Shown here one piece after another: positions 23,411-33,480 of a stretch of 64,000 bases of DNA (positions are counted from its first letter, which is position 1; each line of letters opens with the position of its first letter). The DNA lies in the IMG/VR virus record IMGVR_UViG_3300021963_008193, positions 1 through 64,000 of that record; one strand, 5' to 3'. The position numbers were made by a program, and so were the translations under genes. The DNA comes from a virus. The notes beneath the pieces were generated by a model. The model saw only the letters and a list, made by a program, of their open reading frames with translations. It was not told the origin of the DNA and did not search any database.

Positions 23411-26400
23411 TTAATAGTAATAGTTTATTATTTCGTAAGCCTCTACACCTCCTGTAGTAAATATCGGACCGTTAGCCAATACATTATCAATATTTGTTTT
23501 AGTCATTGTACGTGTTGTAACATACTCAGTAACTCCTGTTCTAACGTATAATATAGTGCTAAGTAATTGTCCACAATCTTCACAACTATTGTAACTTGTA
23601 AAATCAGTTGCGGTAAATAATGAGAAATTAAGTGCGTTTACAAATGGTGATTCACTTGACCAAGTCACTCCTGTATTTGATGAACTTTGTCCTGCACAAA
23701 TATCGTTATCTAAATTATCTTCATCGTTTGAGGTTATTAACAATATTACATTTGCGTCACAAGTTAATGGTGATGTTGGGACTGTTATGTTTGGTCCTGA
23801 ATAGATAGCTGATTGGTTATTTATTCTAAAATTTGTTATATATCCTTTGAATATACCATCATTATCGGTTTGATTACCAATAACCAAAGGGTATGTGTTT
23901 GCTAAGTCAATACTATAAGGTTCTTCAGATACGACACGTAGACCATCAACATATACACTCCATAAATGTTGTGACCCATTAAAGTATCTTGTTATTGCGA
24001 AATGAATCCATTTATTTTCTAAATCAGTTAAATTAAGACCTAAATTATATGTTTGACCATCACCAATCCAAAGAAGTCCTCCACCTTCAAAGGAAATTTG
24101 AAGTACGTTAGTCCCACCACCATAAGTACCTATTGAGAACGGTCTTGCTGGCGTATTTACCTCACCTCCCCAATATTGGAACCATTCTATAGTTAAATCC
24201 CATTCACCTGCTCCCCCAAATCCAAATTGACCAGCTGAGTTATCAACTTGGACCATAGTATTATTATCACCACCAAAGTACATACTACCACCGATACCAC
24301 CACTTTGAGTTAATTGTGGTGTTGTTATTACTCCATTGTCAAGACCACACACTGCAGCTCTATTATTTACGTTTGCTTTGATTATACCTAATTGAGTATC
24401 ATTGGTTGGTAAATAGATATTTGACAATGAATTATCACAAGTAATAAATGAATGTAACTCATATTCTTCTCCGATGAACAATTCTAATAGTCGGTCATAA
24501 GGACTATTAAATCTACCACCTACTAATAATCTTCCTGAAGATAGTAATAAAGTTTTATTTACGTAATCATCATCTAAATCAAAAGTAAACGTCTCATCTA
24601 AAGTACCATTTGAATTTAATCTTACTAAATATGGGATATTATTATGAGCACTATTATTATCTTCATAATCGTTAAATTGTCCACCAAGCATAATTTTACC
24701 ATTTGGTAAAAGAGAAGCTGACAATACTGCCCCATCAAATCCCCCATTATTATCCCAATTACGAGTTGTAAATGTTTCATCAATAACATATTGTCTATTA
24801 ACTTTAACTAATCTAACAATATTTTGAGGAATCCAAGTATTATTATAATCTCGAAGGTATCCTCCATCGGCACCACCAATAATAACTAACTTACCGTCAG
24901 GTTGTGTTAATATTTGATTCACTCTTGGTCTACTTCCAGTGTCAACGTTAAATCCATCACCAAAGTCAGGTAATATTTCACCTGTTGGGGACAATTTAAC
25001 AATACCACCTACGTTAGTTCCGTTATACCAATTAAACCAACCCCCAACAACAATGTTTTCGGTGTAAGTTACGGGTCCATTTTCATTATAAAAAGGGGTG
25101 TTTCTAATTGATTCGATATTGATTGTAAATACATCATCTCCGTCAAATCCATCTCCCATAACAAATGTTCTATCAGGAGTACCATTAGAATTTAATCTAA
25201 CAATTTGAGGACAGTAGAAATCATAGTAATAACTAAAACCACCACCTACAACAATTTTACCGTCTTTTTGGATAGCAATAGCTCTAACTATACCATTAAA
25301 TTCACTATTAAAGGTAAATCCTGAGTCGATAGTTCCATCAGAATTTAATCTAATTATACGTCCAGCATTATATCCGTCATAATTTGTGAAATTACCACCT
25401 ACTAATATTTTACCATCGGGTTGTAAAGCAATTGCTCTAATATAATTATTGAATTGTCCTAAGTAGAATGTTTCGTCTAAACTTCCGTCAGGATTTATTC
25501 TCATAAAATTACCGACAGGAACCTCAAGATAGTCATTAAAATTACCACCAACTAATATCTTACCATCAGGTTGTTCTACCATTGTATAAACTAAACTACC
25601 GTCAAACCCTGTGTTACGGAAACCTCCATTTAAAACACCTTCAGGACTTACCTTAGTTAAACCTAATGAACATAAATCTTCATAACTTTCGGAGTTTATA
25701 TCTCCTAAATTAACAAAACTATAAATCTCAGGAGTTCCACCTGAAATAAATTCATAAGGTCCATATGAGTAGTAATTAAATAAAACCTTAACAGGATTGT
25801 CACCTGTAGGTATTAATAACGCGGTTGGTCCATAAATTGCTTTATGAATTAATGGATAAGTACTTTCCATTTCTGTACAAGAATTTGCTCCATAAATTAA
25901 ACCATTTGAGTCTACCGCTTCCTCACAAGAAGAATAAGGTGCGTAATTAATTGAAGGTAAATAATCCCAAATAGGGTAAGGGACATTCCAATTCTCGTCT
26001 GTTTTTATCTGAGCGGCGAACTTACTAAAAGTTCTACCATCCGCGTCATAAATCATATCGATATATAAAATGTCACCAACCTCATATTTTTTATCAACAA
26101 CCCAGAATGTCATACCATCGTCAATATAAGGAAAATAACAATCCTCAACTGTAACTAATTTATAGTTATCTATGTAAGCGTCGCCACAATAACTGTAAGA
26201 GTTAACCTCCACATATTCAATAAGATTGGACGGGTAACTATAATCAATGTAACCACAAACAGTCACCGATGGATTTCGTAGACTTTGGAAACTATGAACT
26301 GATTCGAATTCTAAAGGAGTCATTGACCCTACCACATAGGTAATTCTTTCGTCCATTAATGGTCGTGCACATGCTACAACATTATATGTATATGGGTATA

Positions 26401-27856
26401 CTGAAATTGAGTTATGTAATCTACCGAAGTAGTTAAGTGGGTATACCGTTGGGTCTGCGTTACCAAAAAAACCACCAATTAAAATATTATCATCTTCTAA
26501 AATGGTGATATACTCAACACCACTATTTAAAATGTCATCATAAGAAAAACTATAATCAAATGAACAATCAGAATGAAATCTAACCAACTCATCTATAGGA
26601 AGTCTATTATTATTGTTATCATAATAGTTATTAAAGTAGCCACCAACTAATATTTTACCATCAGATTGTATTGCTAATGAGTGTACTTGATTATCTAATC
26701 CGTAACCAAATAAAGTATCTAACGTACCATTAGAACTTAATCTAACAATGTGACCACTAAATAAATCATTATTGTCAAATAAATAAAAATACCCACCAAC
26801 AATAATTTTACCGTCTGATTGTAATGCAATTGTCATAACCTCAGTATCAAATCCATTCCCTGTTTGGAATGTTGTATCTAAAGTACCATCAGAATTTAAT
26901 CTTGTAATATAATTTTGAGTACTAAACCCATAAGTTGTAAAGTAACCCCCTACCAATATTTTACCATCTGATTGTAATTCAATTACATTTACATAACAAT
27001 CATCGGGACCACTAAATGCAACATCACCATCACCAATTAAGAATGAACTATCAATACTACCATTAGAGTTTAATCTAATGATACGATATGCGTCTATATT
27101 ATTATATTGTGTAAATTCACCACCAACTATTATTTTACCATCAGGTTGTACGTGAATATCGTAAACATTCCCGTTAAATCCATCACCAATATTAAATGTT
27201 GTATCTCTACTACCATCAGAATTCAATCTAATTATACTATTAAAAGTATCACAGTCACCGTCTCTATCAAATCGTGTAAAAGCACCACCCACTAATATCT
27301 TTCCGTCAGGTTGTATCTCAAGTGTGTAAACAGTATCATCAAAACCTCCACCATAACAATCCTCATTATATGAGATATCAAATGATTCGTCAATTGTACC
27401 GTCAGTGTTTAGTCTTATTAAACGATTATTTCTGTAAGAGTCACCATTATAATAGTAGTTAACAAATCCTCCACCAATTACATATCTTCCATCGGAATCC
27501 ACCGCAATATGATATACCGCACCGTCAAATCCATCTACTCCAAAACCACCACCCGCAGGGAATGAATAATCAACTGTACCTGCGGTAAATGGTAAATCAA
27601 TACCTTGAGGAACTGTTAATGAACGTCTATTGGATACCGTTTGAGTTTGAGTTGTTGCAGTTATAAAAACAGGTTCTGAATTTTTAGTTCTAGACGGACC
27701 ATTTTGAGGTGTTTTATTAATGGTTACAGGACCCTCAATAATAGGTGAAGACATGTTTAAGGTTTGTGTGGAACCACTAAGATTTGTTTTAATCAAGTCT
27801 AATGTAGTAAATTCGGTATTACCACCCCATCCGTTAAATTTTGATTTGTTAGTCAT
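23411..27856 (-). CDS. Giant delta-60 repeat / LamG-like virion or adhesion protein
   Basis: ATG 27856 (MTNKSKFNGWGG) is chosen over an in-frame start at 27883 because a TATTTATA motif lies 15 bases upstream of it. The 1481-residue protein carries about 14 copies of the delta-60 repeat (QPDGKILVGG, then IIRLNSDGTLDTTF), in two blocks of about seven separated by a ~270-residue beta-rich segment with Cys. The repeats probably fold as beta-propeller-like blades. Residues about 1170-1370 form a concanavalin A/LamG-like domain (GGSMYFGGDNNT, then WIHFAITRYF). No signal peptide is present. Its place next to tail genes suggests a tail or fibre component that binds host surface glycans; that is inference. 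Confidence 0.8.
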   Translation of the reverse strand: MTNKSKFNGWGGNTEFTTLDLIKTNLSGSTQTLNMSSPIIEGPVTINKTPQNGPSRTKNSEPVFITATTQTQTVSNRRSLTVPQGIDLPFTAGTVDYSFPAGGGFGVDGFDGAVYHIAVDSDGRYVIGGGFVNYYYNGDSYRNNRLIRLNTDGTIDESFDISYNEDCYGGGFDDTVYTLEIQPDGKILVGGAFTRFDRDGDCDTFNSIIRLNSDGSRDTTFNIGDGFNGNVYDIHVQPDGKIIVGGEFTQYNNIDAYRIIRLNSNGSIDSSFLIGDGDVAFSGPDDCYVNVIELQSDGKILVGGYFTTYGFSTQNYITRLNSDGTLDTTFQTGNGFDTEVMTIALQSDGKIIVGGYFYLFDNNDLFSGHIVRLSSNGTLDTLFGYGLDNQVHSLAIQSDGKILVGGYFNNYYDNNNNRLPIDELVRFHSDCSFDYSFSYDDILNSGVEYITILEDDNILIGGFFGNADPTVYPLNYFGRLHNSISVYPYTYNVVACARPLMDERITYVVGSMTPLEFESVHSFQSLRNPSVTVCGYIDYSYPSNLIEYVEVNSYSYCGDAYIDNYKLVTVEDCYFPYIDDGMTFWVVDKKYEVGDILYIDMIYDADGRTFSKFAAQIKTDENWNVPYPIWDYLPSINYAPYSSCEEAVDSNGLIYGANSCTEMESTYPLIHKAIYGPTALLIPTGDNPVKVLFNYYSYGPYEFISGGTPEIYSFVNLGDINSESYEDLCSLGLTKVSPEGVLNGGFRNTGFDGSLVYTMVEQPDGKILVGGNFNDYLEVPVGNFMRINPDGSLDETFYLGQFNNYIRAIALQPDGKILVGGNFTNYDGYNAGRIIRLNSDGTIDSGFTFNSEFNGIVRAIAIQKDGKIVVGGGFSYYYDFYCPQIVRLNSNGTPDRTFVMGDGFDGDDVFTINIESIRNTPFYNENGPVTYTENIVVGGWFNWYNGTNVGGIVKLSPTGEILPDFGDGFNVDTGSRPRVNQILTQPDGKLVIIGGADGGYLRDYNNTWIPQNIVRLVKVNRQYVIDETFTTRNWDNNGGFDGAVLSASLLPNGKIMLGGQFNDYEDNNSAHNNIPYLVRLNSNGTLDETFTFDLDDDYVNKTLLLSSGRLLVGGRFNSPYDRLLELFIGEEYELHSFITCDNSLSNIYLPTNDTQLGIIKANVNNRAAVCGLDNGVITTPQLTQSGGIGGSMYFGGDNNTMVQVDNSAGQFGFGGAGEWDLTIEWFQYWGGEVNTPARPFSIGTYGGGTNVLQISFEGGGLLWIGDGQTYNLGLNLTDLENKWIHFAITRYFNGSQHLWSVYVDGLRVVSEEPYSIDLANTYPLVIGNQTDNDGIFKGYITNFRINNQSAIYSGPNITVPTSPLTCDANVILLITSNDEDNLDNDICAGQSSSNTGVTWSSESPFVNALNFSLFTATDFTSYNSCEDCGQLLSTILYVRTGVTEYVTTRTMTKTNIDNVLANGPIFTTGGVEAYEIINYYY

Positions 27857-27871
27857 TTTACTTTTTTTATT

Positions 27872-27879
27872 TATAAATA
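27872..27879 (-). promoter_or_regulatory. TATTTATA motif (on - strand), candidate late promoter
   Basis: Read on the - strand the bases are TATTTATA, 15 bases before the ATG at 27856, with an A-rich leader. Confidence 0.5.
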
Positions 27880-27893
27880 TCAATTTATTATGA

Positions 27894-29366
27894 TTACTTC
27901 ACATTAACAATCTGAAATTTTATTTGTCTTTTGTAGGTATTAATCTCACCCGAACTTTCTACCTTAATATCAATGAAATATTCATTAGGTATTTTATCTC
28001 TTGTATCGAACATAAAATAGTATTCGTTTGGAGTTCTATTTATTTTAGTCCAATCTTGAACTTGTACTTCTGTTTGACCTTCTCGTACATAAACACGATA
28101 ATACGCGTCCACTTTTTGTAAAAGTTTTTGAGTTGAGTAAGCTTGTTTAATGATAACACCAACTTTTCTAATATCGGTATTTAATATTTTTTCATCTTGT
28201 TTAATACCGTAATAATCAAACCCATAAATTTTTGGGTCGACAGATGTTGTCCCGATTTGAAGGGAATTTTTATATGGGTAAAGTGTGAAGTCATTAAGTA
28301 TTGGTGGAACATTAAATCCGTTAATATTCAAGTTATACCATCTATCTGAAAATGTGCAAGGTGTTTTGTAACCTGATAAAGGAGGGACAACAACTTCATA
28401 TATTCCTTTTGTTCTTTGACATGTTGGTAAATTAGTTAACCCAGGAATTACGGTCCCTGAGGAATCTAAAATATCTACCTTTGGTAAATCGTCTAAATTA
28501 ACAGGTTGTCCATTATCATATAGGTAAAGATATAGTTTGTTAACATGACCTAATGTGAATAGATTTCTATCATCATCAATTACGTCATTATAATTAGACT
28601 CTAAAAATGGTTCATAAAATGTTTGGGTATGTCTTGTAAAGAATTGTACCTCATAAGCATCTGTTAACCCCATTAGATTCTCAACTTGAGGTTTATAAGC
28701 TATCCCCCAACCTGAAACATTAGTTAACGTACCTTTTAAGATATCATTAATTTCGTCTGTCATATCAAAACTAACATTTTCATTACCAAATTCGAAATGT
28801 TGAGTTGCAACTACAGTTAATGCACTAAATGGGACAACCCCTAAATTTTTATTATTATAAATTCCTGGTTCTGTCCACACACCGATAGTTGTTGTTTGAT
28901 ACCAATTGGATGGTCTATCAGAAAAGTTTTTATCTAAATCACTATATTCATAAATCAAGTCAGCAAAATCATAACCAACGCCCTCATCCCAATATTGAGG
29001 CTGAGTCACATCATCATCAATGTAGGGAATTCTAAATAAGATTAAATCAAATGAAGTTGCTCTCATTCTTGTCTGAGAGGTTTTAGTGTTTAGTAACTCA
29101 ACATTAAAAAATGCCGTATTGGTCATTCTTAACGTATGTTTTACTGTGTCGGAACAGGTAGTATCGATACTAATAGTCCCATCATAAACCTTCTCCATTA
29201 ATAATGAAAGGTCTAAATTGAATATAAAACGACTATACCCATTTGGATATTCAGAACTTGCCAAAGAACCATAAAAAAGTTCTGTCACAGGGTTTCTTCC
29301 TGTGTTGGTAAAACTGTTAGATATTATCGTGTTATTCTTACTGAAATACGAATTATTTATTGACAT
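27894..29366 (-). CDS. Tail or baseplate structural protein, unassigned
   Basis: The 490-residue protein is beta-rich, with no signal peptide and no family I can name. Features include an early segment SRFIFNLDLSLLMEKVYDG, a central WYNLNINGF region and a final all-beta stretch with YYRVYVREGQTEVQVQDWTK. The ATG at 29366 is preferred to the TTG at 29369. It lies between the delta-60 protein and the gp5-like OB-fold protein, which supports a structural tail role. That is the basis of the call. Confidence 0.55.
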   Translation of the reverse strand: MSINNSYFSKNNTIISNSFTNTGRNPVTELFYGSLASSEYPNGYSRFIFNLDLSLLMEKVYDGTISIDTTCSDTVKHTLRMTNTAFFNVELLNTKTSQTRMRATSFDLILFRIPYIDDDVTQPQYWDEGVGYDFADLIYEYSDLDKNFSDRPSNWYQTTTIGVWTEPGIYNNKNLGVVPFSALTVVATQHFEFGNENVSFDMTDEINDILKGTLTNVSGWGIAYKPQVENLMGLTDAYEVQFFTRHTQTFYEPFLESNYNDVIDDDRNLFTLGHVNKLYLYLYDNGQPVNLDDLPKVDILDSSGTVIPGLTNLPTCQRTKGIYEVVVPPLSGYKTPCTFSDRWYNLNINGFNVPPILNDFTLYPYKNSLQIGTTSVDPKIYGFDYYGIKQDEKILNTDIRKVGVIIKQAYSTQKLLQKVDAYYRVYVREGQTEVQVQDWTKINRTPNEYYFMFDTRDKIPNEYFIDIKVESSGEINTYKRQIKFQIVNVK

Positions 29367-29379
29367 CAATGCTTTATTA

Positions 29380-29387
29380 CATAAATA
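29380..29387 (-). promoter_or_regulatory. TATTTATG motif (on - strand), candidate late promoter
   Basis: Read on the - strand the motif is TATTTATG, 13 bases before the ATG at 29366. Confidence 0.45.
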
Positions 29388-30959
29388 TCAATTAATTCGG
29401 ATATTTTGATTTAAGATTGAATTTTCAGCGTCAGCAAGTATTTGGTCTATCTCAGTAGTCGTCTGTCCATTACCCGCAGCGACAGGGACAGGAGGCATTG
29501 TTGCTATTTGGTGGACGTGACCTTTAACATAAGAAAAGATTTTTCTTAACAATATCATCAATTGGTCACCTCTAACTGTTGGGTATGTTTGATTAGAAAT
29601 ACTTTTCTCATCACCAATGAATTTATCTTGAGGTATACCGTATAATGTTTGTTGTAAATTAATTTGACCTTTTGGTCCTGTGGAATCCTGAGATAACAAA
29701 TATATCCTTTGACCACCTAAAATTCCGTAAGTTATTGATGATGGGTCAAATTCTGCAGGAGTTACAGTTTCTGTTTTAACATCTGCTTGAGGGCCTATCA
29801 AAGGTTTACCATTTTTGTTTTCAGATACTAAAAAGAATCCACTTTCTAATTTACCTTTGGTTAATTTAATTTTAGTATAGAATCTAAGATAATTAGCCAA
29901 TTCCGCGACTTCGTTAGATGTTGTTGAGGATGAAAATTTATGACCTTTTTCATATGTTAACTTTGATGGGGTAACGATAAAAGGATACACGTCATTTGAA
30001 AAGTTTTGTTGATTATTAACAGTATAACCTGTTATATCTAAACGACCTTCAAGTAACGCACCTGCGAATTTATTTATTAAATAAACCGCTTCATCAAATG
30101 AAACACTTGTAAAAGTTATTTCCTCTAATGGACCTGTGTAATTAGTACCTATCGATAGATTAGTAATTGTTTTAGGTTTAAAATTTGCAGTGGTAACCAT
30201 AGTGGAATTAGGAATGATGTTATATAAACCAACAGAACCATTAAATACATCCTGAGTATTTTCAAGAGTGTCTATATTCCACATAACCATTTTTTTAACA
30301 ACTTTAATTACCTCTTGTAATTTTGTCTTTGTTTCAGGTTCACCTAATATTTTTGTTTGAGTAAAATTAGATAATTGTAAAAATGACCTAAATTGATTAC
30401 CAACAGGTAATTGACTTGTTTTTAAAGACTTAGTTTTACCCGCTCTAATTAAAACTTCATTTTCCTTAACCACAACATCGGCACTACCTCTACCTAAAAG
30501 AGAATTATCTCCAGGTTCAGGAAAAACACCATAACTATTTTTATCTCGATAAGTACCGTCAGTATTTCTAATACTTAAACCTTCTTTAATTCTTTCTCCT
30601 GAAGCCAAAAATTTCTTTGCTCCCTGATAGTACTCAAAAGGTGTTAACATTGGAGATGAAAACGGTCCTTGAATATAAAATTGGTTTCTATATGGGAAGT
30701 TTTTATCTTGGTATATAATGTGAACGTATTCGTCTTTCTTTGGGACCTGATTAAAGTAAAAAGGTAACAACGGTAAAAACACTAAAGGGTCTTTACTCGT
30801 CCATCTATCAGTTAATTCATTCCAATTATCAACGGATTTAATAATTGAATCATAATCTTTAGTTTCAGGAATTACACGAAGTCTACCTAACATCATAGGG
30901 TCTTGGTCGTCATAGACAATTCCTGGAAATATTATTTGTGCGTGATTAACTAAATTCAT
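29388..30959 (-). CDS. gp5-like baseplate protein with N-terminal OB fold
   Basis: The 523-residue protein opens with the OB-fold signature of T4 gp5 and related baseplate hub proteins ([20 protein letters not shown]), then [11 protein letters not shown] and YIQGPF strands. The C-terminal part ends with [20 protein letters not shown], as in gp5-like or spike-adapter proteins. No lysozyme domain like that of T4 gp5 is seen, so it may be the hub/spike scaffold while peptidoglycan hydrolysis is done elsewhere. Its start overlaps the end of the upstream small gene by 4 bases. Confidence 0.75.
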   Translation of the reverse strand: MNLVNHAQIIFPGIVYDDQDPMMLGRLRVIPETKDYDSIIKSVDNWNELTDRWTSKDPLVFLPLLPFYFNQVPKKDEYVHIIYQDKNFPYRNQFYIQGPFSSPMLTPFEYYQGAKKFLASGERIKEGLSIRNTDGTYRDKNSYGVFPEPGDNSLLGRGSADVVVKENEVLIRAGKTKSLKTSQLPVGNQFRSFLQLSNFTQTKILGEPETKTKLQEVIKVVKKMVMWNIDTLENTQDVFNGSVGLYNIIPNSTMVTTANFKPKTITNLSIGTNYTGPLEEITFTSVSFDEAVYLINKFAGALLEGRLDITGYTVNNQQNFSNDVYPFIVTPSKLTYEKGHKFSSSTTSNEVAELANYLRFYTKIKLTKGKLESGFFLVSENKNGKPLIGPQADVKTETVTPAEFDPSSITYGILGGQRIYLLSQDSTGPKGQINLQQTLYGIPQDKFIGDEKSISNQTYPTVRGDQLMILLRKIFSYVKGHVHQIATMPPVPVAAGNGQTTTEIDQILADAENSILNQNIRIN

Positions 30960-31168
30960 TTTTTAACTCTTGAGTTGTATTCTTTTAAAATTGTATCGTA
31001 ACTTAATTCTAATTTATCTAAATGATGTGTTAATTTAAGTAACGTTTCTTTAGTTAAATTAAAATCTTCCTGTATAAAGTCCATAACAAAAACCAAATCT
31101 TTATTCGATTGTGTTTTATAATCTTTTAATATTTTAAGTGCTTTTTCAGCTTCTTCTTTTTTAGTCAT
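30956..31168 (-). CDS. Small coiled-coil protein
   Basis: The 70-residue protein is almost wholly helical and charged ([20 protein letters not shown], then [20 protein letters not shown]). It is coupled to both neighbours (2-base gap upstream, 4-base overlap downstream), so it belongs to the baseplate operon. A small chaperone or structural link is plausible. No family recognised. Confidence 0.5.
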   Translation of the reverse strand: MTKKEEAEKALKILKDYKTQSNKDLVFVMDFIQEDFNLTKETLLKLTHHLDKLELSYDTILKEYNSRVKK

Positions 31169-31170
31169 TA

Positions 31171-33081
31171 TTACATTTTTTTACCGAATGCACTTGTCGG
31201 AACTGTAAGTCCCGCAGGTGTTATACTTAATGCCCCAACCGCGATTTGTACTTTACCATTTTCCGCTTCCTCATTCGCCATTGCTTTCATTTGGGCTAAT
31301 TTACTTAGGACTTCTAAATTTGGACTCCCATCAGGCATAGGTCCTGTAGGTATACCTAATTTTTGCATTTCCTCAATTGCACCGATAAACGCTCTCGATT
31401 CTGAATAACCATCCATTAACTGAGAAGCGAATAATAAAGGTAGAGGAATACTGTTTAATCCAAATCCTGACGTTGCAATTTTTAACAACCAAAGTAATTC
31501 ATCAACAACACTTTTACACTTTCTCCAATCACTTATGAATTGTGCAACGACTAATAACAATTGTATTAATTTTAGAATCATTGTAATTCTTTTATCTCCT
31601 TGTTCTTTGGCGATATCCATTATAACTTGTTGTAGTAAATTTTTAATGTCTTTCTTAATAAGTTCAAACAATTCTTTAACGAATAGTCCACCAATTTTCG
31701 ATACTAAATTAATAACAAAACTTTTAAACGATTTTGCAAATGTGACATAAGAATTTACTTGGTCTACTACTGTTTGTCCTAAAGCCTTTAACATTGTAAA
31801 GATGGGTAATAAAATTTTTGGACCAAGTAACGCACCAATTAAACCTTGTACAATTAATTTAACAAAGTTCAAATCCACCGCGGCTTGTATATTACCCGTT
31901 ATTGCTAACCCCGACCATTCAGGGTTCTCAGTCATCGCATTTGTTAAATTATCTGCAGCGTTAACCAAATCGGTATCAGGGACGTACAATAAATTATTTA
32001 TCGAATCAACAATAGAATCTGCATCGACAGGTAATTTAACATTATCACAATTTTCATATTCAACAACGCCGTTTTTAATATTAGTAACTTTTAAATCAAT
32101 GTTTCTTAAATCAATGTCAGTAAACTCGAAAAAAGCATCGTCCACACCATCCAACTCAGCAACTTTAGCGACCCCACTAACATCTATTTCAGTTTTATTA
32201 TCAAAACAAAGACCCAAAATTCTTTGGAGTATTAATTCAAATTTAGTCGCGTCTTCGGCTTGAACTAAACCTACACTAGCCTTTATTGAAACCGCACCTG
32301 ATAATGAATTCATTATTGATGCCATAATATTATGAAAATCAACAATTTTAATTGTTTTATAATAATCAACTAAAAATTCACCAACCTTGTTAATGTTATT
32401 AACTCGGTTAGGTAGTGTGACTTTATACCAAGGTCCTGATTGACCAATATTATCAAACTCAACATATTGTATATCAAATAAATCTTGACCTGATTGACCA
32501 ATATATAATTGACCATTATCAACAGAATATGGTTGACCACTTTCAATACGTTTAAATAATTCTTTATTTAAAGAAAACGGATATGTTTGAACTTGTATTG
32601 GGTCCTTTTCATATAAAGATTTACCAACCTCATCTGTTGGGTCTTTAGTTAAGATATTAGCAATATCTATTGATGGGATTTTAATGTATAAAGTTTGTGC
32701 ATTAAACATTTGTTGTTGGTCACAACCAACCGCGTTTAAAGATTCATCAAGTAAAATCTCCGCAATCTTAGGTTCAATATTTTTTAAAGTTTGTATTAAT
32801 AATTTCTTAACGTATTTGATAGAATTACTACCTTTACCACCAGTTACATTATTAATATCTAAAAGTTCCTCAAACTGACTTTTGATTTGTTTCTCAAAAC
32901 GTTTTGTTTGGTCTTTTATATTGTTTAAAGTTTCAGTAACATTCGCCTTTTTTTCATCGAAACTTTCACCTGCCTTTTTTTTTGCAGAACTATATTGGTC
33001 CTTTAAATCGGTATATGCCTTTGTTGCAGATACCTTTTCTTGGACTTTTTTGTAATCGACATTTAAATCTAAAGACGCCAT
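31171..33081 (-). CDS. Large virion-type protein with hydrophobic core region, unassigned
   Basis: The 636-residue protein has a Lys-rich coiled-coil N-terminus (residues about 1-75), a mixed middle with many Gln-Ser-Gly turns, and a hydrophobic helical region at about 400-520 (LIVQGLIGALLGPKILLPIF, then MILKLIQLLLVVAQFI) with no signal peptide. It ends ITPAGLTVPTSAFGKK. Hydrophobic helices in a tail operon recall tape-measure or baseplate hub proteins, but length and order do not settle it. It lies 2 bases from both neighbouring genes. Confidence 0.5.
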   Translation of the reverse strand: MASLDLNVDYKKVQEKVSATKAYTDLKDQYSSAKKKAGESFDEKKANVTETLNNIKDQTKRFEKQIKSQFEELLDINNVTGGKGSNSIKYVKKLLIQTLKNIEPKIAEILLDESLNAVGCDQQQMFNAQTLYIKIPSIDIANILTKDPTDEVGKSLYEKDPIQVQTYPFSLNKELFKRIESGQPYSVDNGQLYIGQSGQDLFDIQYVEFDNIGQSGPWYKVTLPNRVNNINKVGEFLVDYYKTIKIVDFHNIMASIMNSLSGAVSIKASVGLVQAEDATKFELILQRILGLCFDNKTEIDVSGVAKVAELDGVDDAFFEFTDIDLRNIDLKVTNIKNGVVEYENCDNVKLPVDADSIVDSINNLLYVPDTDLVNAADNLTNAMTENPEWSGLAITGNIQAAVDLNFVKLIVQGLIGALLGPKILLPIFTMLKALGQTVVDQVNSYVTFAKSFKSFVINLVSKIGGLFVKELFELIKKDIKNLLQQVIMDIAKEQGDKRITMILKLIQLLLVVAQFISDWRKCKSVVDELLWLLKIATSGFGLNSIPLPLLFASQLMDGYSESRAFIGAIEEMQKLGIPTGPMPDGSPNLEVLSKLAQMKAMANEEAENGKVQIAVGALSITPAGLTVPTSAFGKKM

Positions 33082-33083
33082 AT

Positions 33084-33455
33084 TTATTTTTTCATTTTAT
33101 AGGTATCGTCTTTTGCAATATCTCGTTCTATTAAATTCTGAATAATGTCATCATCCATATTTAAATCTGATATTGAAAAGGCTTCTGTTGATGAACTTGA
33201 TTTTTCCCATATTGATGATTGTATCTTAGAAAGTGACAATTTCTTCTCAACACAGTCGTTAATAATTTTTTGTTGTTTCTCAATCACAGGACCTATAAGA
33301 GTCATATCTTCAGGTTCTTTCATCATAGCTAACATTTTATTCTGTATTCTTATAGCAGTATTTCTTTGTTCTACAAGTTCATTGTAAATTTCCTGTAATA
33401 AAGAAAGTATAGATTCCTTACTTAAATTAATTTCTTTTTTTGTTGGTCTTCCCAT
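33084..33455 (-). CDS. Small coiled-coil protein of the baseplate operon
   Basis: The 123-residue protein starts MGRPTKKEINLSKESILSLL and has long charged helices (EIYNELVEQRNTAIRIQNKM). It is 2 bases upstream of the next gene and 25 bases after the sigma factor gene, and has the TATTTATC motif unusually close to its start. No family recognised; a structural or assembly-linked role is suggested by context only. Confidence 0.5.
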   Translation of the reverse strand: MGRPTKKEINLSKESILSLLQEIYNELVEQRNTAIRIQNKMLAMMKEPEDMTLIGPVIEKQQKIINDCVEKKLSLSKIQSSIWEKSSSSTEAFSISDLNMDDDIIQNLIERDIAKDDTYKMKK

Positions 33456-33458
33456 AAC

Positions 33459-33466
33459 GATAAATA
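33459..33466 (-). promoter_or_regulatory. TATTTATC motif (on - strand), candidate late promoter
   Basis: Read on the - strand the motif is TATTTATC, 3 bases before the ATG at 33455; this short spacing also occurs at 18646. Confidence 0.35.
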
Positions 33467-33480
33467 TTAGTCCTTAATTT

